Source: Sporothrix humicola
Taxonomy: Eukaryota > Ascomycota > Sordariomycetes > Ophiostomatales > Ophiostomataceae
DNA: 64,000 nucleotides
Reading direction: 5' to 3'
Assembly: GCA_021396245.1 (NCBI GenBank)
Contig: WNYE01000037.1
Location: 186,001 to 250,000, forward strand
Below the pieces are notes generated by a model. The model did no database searches and was not told the origin of the DNA. It saw only the letters and a list, made by a program, of their open reading frames with translations. Both the position numbers and the translations under genes were made by a program. Shown here in pieces: positions 1 to 10,615 of this stretch. The stretch's first letter is position 1. Each line of letters starts with the position of its first letter.

Positions 1-2
1 GC

Positions 3-890
3 CGCCCCATCGACAATATACTGTTGGTGCTCGAGTTTGTCGAGCACGACCTCAAAAGTATCCTTGAAGACATGCCGCAGCCGTTTCTGGCGTCCGAAGT
101 CAAGACACTCTTAAAACAGCTGGCGGCCGGCGTCGCTTACCTGCACGGCCACTGGATCCTGCACCGCGACCTCAAGACGTCCAATTTACTCTTGAACAAC
201 AGGGGGCAGCTCAAGATTGCCGACTTTGGCATGGCGCGCTACTACAGCGAGGAGACCGCCACGTCCGGGGGGTACAATCTGACCGCCCTCGTGGTCACCC
301 TCTGGTATCGCGCACCCGAACTGCTGCTGGGCGCCCGCAAGTACGGCCGCGCCGTCGACATGTGGAGCGTCGGCTGCATCTTTGGCGAGCTGCTGACGCG
401 CGAGCCCTTGCTGCAGGGCAAGAACGAGGCCGACGAGCTGGCGCGCATCTTTGACCTGTGCGGGGTGCCGACGGACGCCACGTGGCCGGGGTTCCGGAGA
501 CTGCCCAACGCGAGAGCCTTGAGGCTACCGCCCGCGTCACAACACCAGCAGTCGACGACGGCCGCCATCCGCAGCAAGTTCCCACTCCTAACCACAGCCG
601 GCTGTCATCTTCTGGCGTCCCTCTTGTCGTTGGACCCAGACAAGAGACCGACGGCCGACGAGATGCTGGACCACGAGTACTTCCGGCAGGACCCGCGGGC
701 TAAACAGGAGGCCATGTTCCCGACGTTTCCCAGCAAAGCCGGTCAGGAACGGCGGCGGCGGCGGGACACGCCGAATGCGCCGCAGCGCGGGGCGGCCGTG
801 GCGGAGCTGGGCTCTATGGACTTTACGGGCATCTTTGGCGGGCGGGAGAAGGAAGAGCGTGGAGCCGGTTTCTCTCTACGAATGGTGTAG
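3..890 (+). CDS. CDK11/PITSLRE-like protein kinase, 5'-truncated by window edge
   Basis: This is the C-terminal part of a CMGC-group serine/threonine kinase. The frame is open from base 3, so the N-lobe and any cyclin-binding helix lie outside the window. Visible in order are the hinge LEFVEHDLK, the catalytic loop HRDLKTSN (from about 162), the DFG motif as ADFGMARY (about 218), the activation-loop end TLWYRAPELLLG (about 298), and the DMWSVGCIFGELL helix (about 359). LTALVVTLWYRAPE and HRDLKTSNLLL are typical of CDK10/CDK11 kinases, including fission-yeast Ppk23-type proteins, which act in transcription and splicing control. The tail after the kinase fold is basic and low in complexity. The catalytic residues are intact. 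The CDK11 assignment over CDK10 is an inference, because the PITSLRE helix is not in view. Confidence 0.85.
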   Translation, partial: RPIDNILLVLEFVEHDLKSILEDMPQPFLASEVKTLLKQLAAGVAYLHGHWILHRDLKTSNLLLNNRGQLKIADFGMARYYSEETATSGGYNLTALVVTLWYRAPELLLGARKYGRAVDMWSVGCIFGELLTREPLLQGKNEADELARIFDLCGVPTDATWPGFRRLPNARALRLPPASQHQQSTTAAIRSKFPLLTTAGCHLLASLLSLDPDKRPTADEMLDHEYFRQDPRAKQEAMFPTFPSKAGQERRRRRDTPNAPQRGAAVAELGSMDFTGIFGGREKEERGAGFSLRMV

Positions 891-1457
891 ACTGGCCGCC
901 CTGCCTCATTACATAGTACGACACAATAAACACAATACAAGCCATCCTTCTTTAGGTTATTTGTAATGCAGTGGTATTCATTACGCTGAGCTAAGTAGCT
1001 GTCAAAGAACAGTAAACCAAGAAAATAGACAAAGTAGAATATGGAAGGTAGAAGATAGTAAAAGAGAAAGAGAAGGGCGGGCCAATGAACCGATGTTGCC
1101 CGATGCAATATACAAAGAAACTAAAAGAGATAGGACAAGATAATATGAAAGGAAAATAAAAAGAATAGTGCGTCTCGCGATAAAAATGTGAAATCTCCGT
1201 AAACATTTTGTACCCCATATATCCCAATACACCGAGTGATGTAAATAGCAAAAGATTAAAGAAAAAAGATGTGTCAACGCCGGAAGTTCAAGCATATGAA
1301 TGTATAGAGACGGCGCAGACGGGAAGGTGCGTATCAAGAGAGAAGGCCGGGAAGTATAGGTGTGCTTGTTGGTTGTAAGCCACTTCTTAATCGAAAATTA
1401 AAGTCCCATCGTGCGTCGTCGGTTTCGTCGTTTGTTTCATAACTGTCGCTCCCCGGT
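891..1457. other. Convergent intergenic gap (kinase / DUF7137 gene)
   Basis: This AT-balanced gap lies between two genes that end toward each other, so it should hold both 3' untranslated regions and transcription terminators. Open frames here are short and have no coding-like third-position bias. I see no RNA gene or repeat. Confidence 0.5.
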
Positions 1458-2454
1458 CTACAGGGTCACCTGCATGCCCGTGACGAACCACGTAAAGCTG
1501 AACACGGTGATGATGCTCATGGTCAGGACAAAGCCAATCGCACGTCTCTCCGTGTCCGACAGCGCGGCGCTGCACGTGGCGCACGTCCAGCCGTCAGAGA
1601 GCGGTGTGTACGACTGCGGCGCGTACATGCCGAAAGTGAAGCCATCATACGTGTCCAGGTAGCCGGCCTCGGCCGTGGCGCTGACACTGCTGTCGGCGTC
1701 GTAGATGATCAGGGTGTACTCCTCCGTCAGCAGCGGCGAAGCAACGTTGCTGCTCTGGAATGCACCCGTGTCCCAGGTGTAGGTGCCGAGCGTCTCAAAG
1801 GTCATGTTCTGCGTCAGCGTCCATGTGCGCGTGGCGAAGCTGCACGAGGCCAGGACGTCAATTGCCGTCGGCGTGGCCTGCAGGCCGGTGTAGTTCCAGG
1901 CCCAGGTGACGTAGTCGCCAATCTTGTAGAGCTGCATGTTGGCGGTCGTGGCAGGCGTGACCATGACGACGCCGCCGGCCGGGTCGACGGGGTTGAAGGT
2001 GGTGTGCGTGGCGGCGGCGGTCTTGTTCTGGGTGTTTGTGTTGATCACGACGGACGTGACGGTCGAGACGGTGGACTTGCCATTCTTGCCGGTGACGGTG
2101 GTCTTGAAAACGGTGGTCTGGGTGGCCGGTGTCGATGTGACCTGGGCGCCCGTGTTGAGGTTGTGTGTGTTGTCGGCGCCGCCGGCGTTGGTCTTGGTCG
2201 GAGCCGCGGTCTCAGTTGCGGTCTCGGTTGCTGCAGACGGGAGGTTAGTTTATGCTCTGGTCAAGATTTCATCTTGTTTTGATTTCCTGGTCAGCCAAAG
2301 GCTACCACTTCAATGGCTACTCACTTGATTTTGAGTCGGCACGACGGACGATAAAGTTGTCGAGGTTTGGCAGATTCAACGAGAAACCGGATGTGACGGA
2401 GGACATGGAGAGGAGGGCAAAGGCCACTTGGGCCAGAGACTGTGTCGGCTTCAT
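1458..2454 (-). CDS. Secreted type I membrane protein, DUF7137-like
   Basis: Two exons give a protein of about 300 residues: exon 1 is 2454-2325 and exon 2 is 2230-1458. The intron (2324-2231) has a GTGAGT donor, a CTAAC branch site and a CTGCAG acceptor, and it joins the frames exactly. The start at 2454 opens a signal peptide (MKPTQSLAQVAFALLSM..). A Thr-rich linker follows, then a beta-rich domain containing PAGGVVMVTPA, YKIGDYVTWAWNYTGL and TLIIYDADSS, then a CATC cysteine pair. One membrane helix near the C-terminus (AIGFVLTMSIITVFSF) leaves a few residues after it. The pattern matches a fungal family I recall as DUF7137, whose function is unknown. A cell-surface role is inferred only from the topology. 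The start lies downstream of a long pyrimidine-rich leader on this strand. Confidence 0.8.
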
Positions 2455-5400
2455 GATGAAGGTTGTGAGTGTGTAGTAAAGCGAGAGGAAGGCCGAGAAA
2501 TCGGAAACGAGTGTACGGGTTCGAGTATCCAAGAAACGGAATCCAAGAAACCAAAAGTACCCAAAAAGACCAAAGACGTAGGATCAAAGGTGTCGATGAA
2601 AACAGAAAGACACGCGGCCGCTGACTTCAACTGGGAGAGAGACGAGTCGAAAGTCAAAAAGTCGAAAAGGGGCGGGCCTGCAGCTGCAACAGCGAACAAG
2701 GACCAGGGAAGAGCGAGAAGAGAGTGAGAAAAAAGAGGCGAGGGCGAGCGTGGAAGACAGCAAGGAAGTAACGGCTAGGTTCTGTTGCACGAGAGATGCA
2801 TGCAAAGTGCAGAGACGAGTTGCAGAGTCTGGTGTCGTCGACTGTGGCTGTTTGTTCTGTCGGCGGGCTGCTGCTGTGTAAGAGTCGAGGAATGCACGAG
2901 GAATGCGAGCGGTGGAGCGGGCGAGACGTTAAGAATTCGTGGAGCGAGACAGGCGAAACAAACAACAAAAACAAGTGAGGATGATTAGGAGTAGTGAGAA
3001 GGCAGACCTCCAAAAGTTGAGTGTGAAATAAAAATAAAGAGACAAGAGTCGAAAGGGCGTCCGCTGAAACGAGTGGCGGGACGTGGCTGAAGGAGAAAGA
3101 GGAAACAGAAGAGGAAAACGAAAAGAAAAACCAAGCGAATGTGGTGTGTCGTGGCGTCGGATAACGATCGAGTGAGAGGAGAGAAAAAGACGAAAAGCGA
3201 GAGAGATGAGAGGACGACAGAAAGGGAAGAGAAAAAAAGGAAGAAATTGGGTGACTGAAAAATGGGTGGAGGAGCGGGAATCGACACGATGTGAGAAAAC
3301 GGAATGGCAAGAGAGGAGCAGGGGTGGGAGGAAGGAGCGAGCGTGAGAGTGGAGTGCAAAGGCAAAAGACTGTGGAAGGAACCTTTCAGTCTCAGGGGTG
3401 GAACAACAAGAAAAACACCAGCGAGACCAGGTCCTGCCGAAATGCACCAAAAACAAAAAATAGAAACAAGCAGCAGCACTAGGCCGGGAAATGGAGGGCA
3501 CGATCGCAGCACGCAGCTTCCTTGATTGGCCGGGAACGAGCGCGGCGGCGCACCCGTATTAGGGGTGTAGGGGCTAAGACCTGTGCGAATAGCAAAAACA
3601 GGAGGACGACAACAAAAGGAGGAACACGCCGGGCTGTGAGAATGCAGGCTTTCGGCGTGACAGTGCAGCAATTCCAGGCTGTGGACGCTGGAACGAGGGC
3701 TCTGGATAGGGGCCAGCATGTCTAAAAAGCGGGTCTCGACTGGGGCTGAAGTGAATGTGCAAAAAGCAAAAATCAACAATGGGTCGCGACTTCCTCCATT
3801 TGCCATCCACGGCTTGGCCAAGAACCCTCGAAAACTTCCAGGCAGTTGTTGCCAAAAGGCGCCCTTTCCTCTCTACTTCGTATCCTCACTGATTTCGTAT
3901 CGCCAGCGTGTGACATTCGTGTCAGTTGTGGGCTCAGGAAAAGGTGAGGATTTTGGCACCACCAAAGCAAAAATACATTGCTCGTATCCGCGCCATAGCC
4001 TCGTATCCATCCCGCACACGCAAGGCCACCCCAAAATAAAAACCGCCCGATGGACACGCGCAACCGGTTTTTTGCGTGCCCTTTTCCTTCCTTTTTCTGC
4101 TTGTCTGCATTTTCTGCCACGCCAAAACTACTCAAAACCAAGGCACGCCCGGGAAAACGTAGAGTGTTATGCAGCAAATAAATGCATCGATATAGGACAT
4201 GCAAATGGACAGTAGCAATAGACAGAAAAGGTATTTGGCCTCACTCAGCAGACAGTTCACTCCACTTGTCTTCTTGCCTCCCTTGTGCCGCATGGAAAAT
4301 GGTGGAGCGACCCCGTGGCGTTGTTCTCTTGCAGCCAAGACAAAACGCACTCACTGTATCCTGCGTAAAATCCCCTATTTTTCAGTCTTCAGTCTGGAAC
4401 TGGTTCTATGCAAGTCTTTAATCTCTTGACTCCATCTTGACTTTCTCTTGCATTTGTCTGTCTCTCTTTGATTGCCCCTGCCCCCTTGCGTATTTCTTCG
4501 GCAGGGAAACGCGACTTTTTCACCTTTGTCATCTGTCAAGATCGTGCAAATCTTGAAATAAAATCGTGGACCGGCCGAAGGATGGTAAATTCGATTTTTG
4601 ATTTCCCATCGCGCCTTGCTTCTTTGGGCCCTCTGGGCCTTCATCATTCAGTCTCTCTCTCTCTCTTTGCCAGCACGCTGTGCGCACCAAAACAAAAGTA
4701 CCCCTAATCCCCTAATGCGCGCCTGTTGCCAGTCCCAATCGGGCTAGCCGCAGTCGATCCACTTTCCAGCAATTTGGCTTTTACCTTTTTGCATTTAGCT
4801 TTCTGCTACTGGCCCTTGTGGCCTTCTAGAACCAAGACAGCTCCAGCGAGGCACAGGTGACGTACCGCCTGCTATCTCCACAAACACGCCTCTCTTCAGT
4901 GGACGGTTTTTCATCTTCACTGCACAGTACGGAGTAAAGTGCTTGCTTTCTGCAATGGAAAAGCGGACACTAGAACACACACAAAAGCCAACACGAGATC
5001 GAGACTATTTAACCTGGCGACGCTCCGCCTTTTCCGCTTCTTATTTGGAAACATGCAGACTGCAGACACGTCACTGGGCAAGGTTCGAATACTGGCACCC
5101 GCCTCATGTGGCCGTTCTTGCCCTTGCTTCTAAGCAGGTACTGTGCAGAAGAGCAAGGAGTGGTCAAGGCCGGCCAGTCTTTCTCAAGATGCACTTTCAA
5201 TGTGATGCCGATTCCTTCCCGGCTCTCGGAATGCTTGGACAGATCTGATATACTCGGAACCTCCCTTCGTCGTTCGACTCCCGTCTTCCAAGCCGCCGAT
5301 CTGCTCGGCACGTGCTATGCCTCCCTGTCAACGTATTCCTGCCCCGTGCGATCCCTTGGACCTTCCGTTCAGCCCTTGAACAGTCAACGTTCTCTTGCAT

Positions 5401-6030
5401 CCCTTCACAGCCTTGTAAATTTATCACAGAAAACGATACCGTCATCAAAAAGGCTTCATAGGTTTTAGTAATAATTTGTATAAAATGGGCACTTTGCACG
5501 TGTTACCCGTTCGTAGTTTCCTTACTGGGAAATCAGGCAAGCGCCCTCCTTCCATCCAAGCTGTGCCTTAGAAAATGCCAACAGGCGTAGGATCTCCAAC
5601 GTCCATTCAGTTAAGCGCTTCTAAAGCTCGGCGGTACGCTTCCCTTCGAGCTCTGTCAAAGTGAATGGACCAGATCGAATCGTGAAGATTGGGTTGAGGA
5701 CGGCCACGGCCTAGTGTTGAGGTCCCCCGACAGCCTTGTCTGAAGAGGGACGGCGCTAAAAGGCAAGCGATACGACAGCACTTTCCCCAGATTAGAGGGG
5801 AAACCACCAGGACGCCAATCGCAAGTCGCGTCGACTTGCGACTTCAGATGAGCGCCTTCCCTCTTCGCACCCCAACGTCGGTCCTGCCTTCTCCGTGAGG
5901 ACGTCGACTGTTTTGATTCCCCTTTAATTATCAGCGTTGCCGCTTCTGGCTTCCTTTGCGCTTCTTCTCCCCTCTCTCTTCTCTCTTCTCCGCCACAAAC
6001 AACGCCAACTCCGGCCAACAATCAACAAGA
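2455..6030. other. Divergent 3.6-kb intergenic region with CT-rich leader on the minus strand
   Basis: No supported protein gene was found. From about 2455 to 3716 the minus strand is strongly pyrimidine-rich and has almost no ATG, which looks like a long 5' leader and promoter of the DUF7137-type gene. From about 3720 to 6030 the sequence is AT-balanced, with a CT microsatellite near 4653-4672, a TACGGAGTA motif at 4928-4936, and the upstream region of the RRM gene. Open frames in this gap are short and their translations resemble no family I know. Confidence 0.55.
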
Positions 6031-7845
6031 ATGGCTCCCGGGGGCAGCTACGGCGCTGGCGCCGGTCGCGCTCCGGATAACTTCAGGTAAGACTCGATTC
6101 TACAATAGAGTGGATATTCTTTATACGTCTGGTCGCTAACTCTGTAAATAGTGTATGTTCTCAGTCCATAGGCTCCACCTCTGAGCAGGTTCAGTGCACC
6201 GTTGCCTCAACATCCCAAGTCCTGCACGATCAAGTACCAGTCGCTAACTCAGCCTTGTCTTGGTGGACCAGACTTTCCAAGATCCCACCATCCGCATCTC
6301 GCAGCAAGAGTACAACAAGTTTAAGCTCATTTCTCGGCAATATGGTACGTTTCGAGGGTTACAGGGTCACTTTATTCTTTTACAAGACTGTGCCACTTTA
6401 TATGTGTTCACATATTAAGTGGACATTGGTTTCAGACACAAGCAATTCTCCTATACCGTGTGTGATATTGGGCAAAACAAGCAAAGACGAGACATAGCTA
6501 ACAATTGTCCGTTTACCAGTCAACCTGCGCCGGAATCTCATCCTGGGCGGAGTTGACGAAGCCACGTTGGATGTAAGTAGAGTGGATCTTGGACAACCAT
6601 GCCAAACGACCAACTGTCATAAATGACAAGTCTAACGTTTGCTGCCTCTTTGTCTTTTGCCTGTTGCCAACATAGGCCTTGAGTGCAGATGAAGAGTCCA
6701 ATACAAATGCAGACGGGGCCCCGTTGCAGCCGCAGTCTGGGAACAACGAGGCAAGCTATTCAAACAGAAACAACAGCTACGACGATAGTCGGTCCCATGC
6801 CAGCCACGGCTCCAGATACAACAATGAAAACGACTATAACTCATCGCGCAAAGCTTCCACGCCATTTACTAGTGTCGGCGATGCCTATGTCGACGAAGGG
6901 TTAGAGGATGGAGAGGTGCCACAAGGTGTCGATGCCCACGGTCACGGGGAAAACGTTTTTGACGACCACGAATCAAACCCCAATTTCGCCTCCAAGCCTG
7001 GATCTGGATATGGCTCTGCCCCTCGCAACGGCCCGGTCGAGTCGCTCGGTCTCCACCCGGTGCACGACCGAAAGTGCCTCCGCACGCTCCAACTGGTGGG
7101 CCTTCCAGAGAGCGCCACGTTGGCGGACGTGGCGGCTGCTGTGCGAGGTGGGATGTTGCTGGAGCTGTTTTTGAGGGTACACGCCCACGAGCGCTCGGCC
7201 TTTGTGTCCTTTGCTAGGGAGCCGGACGCAAAGGCCTACTTTGAGCACGTCAAAACCCACGACCTCTACCTAAAAGGCAAGAGGGTCGACATCCGCTGGA
7301 GCGAGAAACAGCACACGCTCCTCCCCAACATTGGCCACAAGATCAACACGGTCGGCGCCACGCGCAACCTCGTCGTGCGCCAGTGCAGCCCGCGCCTGAC
7401 CGAGGCCCAGGTGCGCGAGGATCTCGACCACATTCACAACCTCGTGGTCATTTCCGTCACGTTTGCCGACAACAACTGTTTTATCTCTACCAACTCCGTG
7501 TACAATGCGCTCTTTGCGCGCAGCTGCATGATGAGCCGGCTGGCGTACAGGACGTCGCGCATCGAGTGGATGCCCGATGAGTGCGCACAGCCGCTGGAGC
7601 GCATTGCGCCCACCGTGCGACCGCAGCGGCGGCCCAAGCCCAGGCCGGCGCCGCAGCCCAAGGCCAGCTTTGGCGTCCAGAGCCGGTTCCAGCTGCTGAA
7701 CATGGACGATAACGACGGCGACAGCAACGACAGCGACGGCACTGGTAATGACAGTGGGGACGAGGAAGACGACAGCGGCGATGACGACGGTTCCAGTGAT
7801 GGAGTGCATGGCGGAGGCGGTGTGTCGACCAAAGCGCGCAAGTAG
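6031..7845 (+). CDS. Two-RRM RNA-binding protein, Nrd1 (negative regulator of differentiation)-like
   Basis: Preferred model: exons 6031-6086, 6152 (a single base), 6272-6344, 6520-6572 and 6676-7845, giving about 450 residues. Introns 3 and 4 are firm (donors GTACGT and GTAAGT, GCTAAC/TCTAAC branch sites, frames joining to read QYVNLRRNL and ATLDALSADEES). The N-terminal splice is less certain (see findings). The protein has a Gly-rich start (MAPGGSYGAGAGRAPDNF), a short helical SRQY..NLRRNLILGGVDEATL segment, an Asn/Ser-rich linker, RRM1 at about 194-276 (LRTLQLVGLPE, SAFVSFARE) and RRM2 at about 289-361 (TRNLVVRQC, NCFISTNSV). It ends in a long Asp/Ser/Gly acidic tail. The combination recalls fungal Nrd1/Msa2-type proteins, which bind mRNAs and restrain sexual differentiation; that name comes from memory of family resemblance only. 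Confidence 0.75.
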
Positions 7846-8399
7846 ATACCAACGTGACACACAGAAGCTCTGAGAAGCAGACGTTACAATATGGTTATCA
7901 AGCCGATGGACCTGGACATATTTATCAAACTCGTCCTAGTGGGTTTATTTTATGGTCTGGTATCTTTATCTTCAGAAACAGATAGAGATAAATCAAAGGA
8001 GACAGAATAATAAGAATTAAATTAAACATAAGTCAAACATAAGATATTCACTTAGACACAGTAATTCTGGTTTGGTCCTTTTATTTCATTTCTTTGTTTC
8101 ATTTTTCATTTTTTATTTTTATTTTTAAAAGTAAAAAGAAAATTAAAAACTTTAAAAAAAATTTTAAAAAAAATTAAAAAAAAGAAAAAAAAAAAAAGAA
8201 TATTTATTCAAAGATCAATTACATGCATAATTGGGTTTGCAATAATGTAAAATAAATATATAGAAATGTCCAAATTAAAAAAAGAAAAGAAAAAGACCAG
8301 ATATATGCAAACTGATGAATATGACAACCATTATGCGCCTCCCAAATATCACGCCCAAGACCAGTATGAATTAAACAACCACTACCTAATCCCACCCTC
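7846..8399. other. Convergent AT-rich intergenic gap
   Basis: This gap holds the 3' ends of the RRM gene and the downstream dehydrogenase gene. From about 8090 to 8262 it is an A/T low-complexity block, with T-runs followed by A-runs of up to 13. No gene is seen. Confidence 0.6.
8090..8262. repeat. A/T low-complexity block
   Basis: This block is almost entirely A and T, with oligo(T) grading into oligo(A). It stands out from flanking GC-rich genes. It may simply be polyadenylation-rich 3' flank for both convergent genes. Confidence 0.7.
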
Positions 8400-9320
8400 T
8401 CACATCACGCCCCATGCCTTGTCGACGGGCAAGCAGACGCCGTTGATAGAGATGGCCTGGTCGCTGGCCAGGAACAAGATGGCCTTGGCAACCTCAAGAG
8501 CCGTGATATCCGACCAACATTTGCTCGGGTCGCCGCTGGTGCCGTCTTTGGAGCTTTCTGGGCGCGCCTGCAAGTGGAGGACGGGCTCGGCCTGTGCGAA
8601 GCCGGCGGCGTCCAGGCCCTCGTCGACGCGGTTCGCGACAGATTCACCGACACGGCTGTCGACGGCGCCGGGCAGCACGGCATTGCACCGGATGCCCTCG
8701 TTGCGGAACCGCCAGGCGACGTTCTTGGTGGCGCCCACCAAACCGTGCTTGGAGGCGGTGTAGGCCACGCCGGCGACGGCGCCGCTCGTGCCGGCCGTGC
8801 TCGCGACGTTGATAATCACCCCTCCCTGACTCGTTCCTGCCGTGCGGCTTTTGGCCTGCTCCTTCATGGGCCCGAGGACGGCGCGCATCATGCGGACGGG
8901 CACCGTCAGGTTGACGGCGAGGACGTGGTCCCACAGGGCGTCCGCCACCGTGTCGGCGCTCGCAAAGTTGTCGAGGACGCCGGCGACATTGACCAGCAAA
9001 TCAACACGGTGGGGGCGGTCGTCTCGCTCGGCGGCCTGGAGACAGATGCGGACGGCCTCGTCGCAGGCGCCGGGGTCCGCCGCCAGGTCGGCCTGGTGGA
9101 AATGGAAGCGGCCGTGGTCGGATACTCTGAGGAGATTATAGTCGAAAGCGGAGCGGTCGATGCCGCAGACGGAAAACTGGTGCTCGAGGAGCAGCTGGGT
9201 GCAGGCGAGGCCGATGCCCGAAGCGCAGCCGGTGACGAGGGCGACTTTGCCGTAGCCGACGGGGTTGACGACGGTGGAGCGGGGCTCGTAGAGCTGGTCT
9301 GGGGTGGTGTTGTAGAGCAT
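8400..9320 (-). CDS. NAD-type short-chain dehydrogenase/reductase
   Basis: A single exon encodes 306 residues from an ATG at 9320. It is a classical short-chain dehydrogenase. The cofactor motif TGCASGIG lies near residue 31, and an aspartate after the second beta strand (CGIDRSAFD) favours NAD(H) over NADP(H). NVAG follows near residue 111, a serine-bearing VASTAG strand, and the catalytic YTASK near residue 187. RCNAVLPGAV and the C-terminal FLASDQAISINGVCLPVDKAW complete the fold. The last segment resembles 3-alpha/3-beta-hydroxysteroid and related alcohol dehydrogenases, but the substrate cannot be read from sequence. There is no targeting signal at either end, so a cytosolic enzyme is inferred. 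It is divergent from the Use1 gene across a gap of about 1.3 kb. Confidence 0.9.
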   Translation of the reverse strand: MLYNTTPDQLYEPRSTVVNPVGYGKVALVTGCASGIGLACTQLLLEHQFSVCGIDRSAFDYNLLRVSDHGRFHFHQADLAADPGACDEAVRICLQAAERDDRPHRVDLLVNVAGVLDNFASADTVADALWDHVLAVNLTVPVRMMRAVLGPMKEQAKSRTAGTSQGGVIINVASTAGTSGAVAGVAYTASKHGLVGATKNVAWRFRNEGIRCNAVLPGAVDSRVGESVANRVDEGLDAAGFAQAEPVLHLQARPESSKDGTSGDPSKCWSDITALEVAKAILFLASDQAISINGVCLPVDKAWGVM

Positions 9321-10615
9321 GTTGGGCTGCGATGTTTGTAAAAGTCGACTGGCAGATCAATTGGTATTGGTGTAAGTCGTGTAAGTCGAGGTCGTGTAAG
9401 TGATCGCGAGATGCGAGGAAGGTGCGTTTTGCAGACTGCACAGGAATAACAGCTTCTTTTTAAGCAACAGCTACAGCATATGACCCTTTGTTCTTATTCT
9501 ACAATATGTACCTTTTCCAGACGAGCTCAAGCTATCCAAAGCTCCCTTTGCGTTTTGAGCTCTTGGAAGGGCTCTTATGTCAGGATGTGGTGCTAGTGAG
9601 ACATCGGCACATGGACGTTTTGGTGCTTTTTGGTGTGTAGTCTGCGTGTTAGTGGGATGTGACCGCAGCGTCAATTGGACAGCGCGGGGGACAACAGGAG
9701 ACTTTTGAAAGCGTGGGGGGACGTTAGTGAGCGAGGGAGACGGTTGCTTTTGCTTCTTTACTGCAACAAACAGCTCATATGGTGCTTTTCTTTGGTCTTC
9801 TTTTGGCCTTCGATCGGTCATTCTTTTGATCTGCTTGGTTACATTGGAAGATCGAGAAATGCCTCCATCGTGTTCCTTTTCGGCATGCGCCGAGCCGTCC
9901 AGGGGAAACAAGACGACCCGTTTTCTGAAAAGACATAAAAAGTGGAATGATTTACGGGGACAGGTGATGGGATGTCAAGCTGTGATGGTTGTCTGGAGAT
10001 TTGACATGTGTCTCCTGATATTGGCATTTGAGAATGAACTTAGAAGATATGTTCACTGTTTGATATTGGCTGCCCGATTTCGGTGTGAAATACGCACAAA
10101 ATCCATAGTCGAATGAAAATATCATATACAACACAATAAAATGTTTTGTCGTCGCCAGAGCATCAGAATCAAAACAATATATGTGACACTCGCTCGGACA
10201 GCAGAACCTGGTAATTGACACGGCCGAGACCAGTTGTGAAAGAGGCCTGAGACGGCCATTTACGGCGCCTCAATCGTAGATCACCCACTGTAGTTCGTTG
10301 TAATTCGGCGCCAACCGCACTAAAACTGCACTAAGTTTTCAGCCACAGGCAGCTCGCGCCACAACTGTGCAACGCGCACACGCACAATGACGGAAGGCAC
10401 AAGACACACCCACAGAAGGACAACTTTACTTTTCTGCGCCAACGCATCTTGACCCGCCAACGTCAACGTCAACTCAATTCAACGTCGTCAAGTCGCAACA
10501 TCATCAACGGCAGGACCGAGAAAACACACCGGCGGCAAATATACACCGAAATACATTTTTCGATTCCTTTCTTCAATGACCATCCACTCATAATCACACA
10601 TCACACACCCACACA
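9321..10615. other. Divergent promoter region (dehydrogenase / Use1)
   Basis: This is upstream sequence for two divergent genes. No family-like open frame is present; the largest (9471-9911, minus) looks like chance. The last 250 bases are rich in CAAC and CACA and are nearly free of ATG, as expected for the Use1 leader. Confidence 0.5.

Noticed and set aside
3718..4215. 165-codon plus-strand frame in the 3.6-kb gap
   Set aside because: It begins with a plausible ATG but the composition is random, with no domain and no coding bias.
9471..9911. 146-codon minus-strand frame between the dehydrogenase and Use1
   Set aside because: Random composition, no GC-rich third positions and no recognisable motif.
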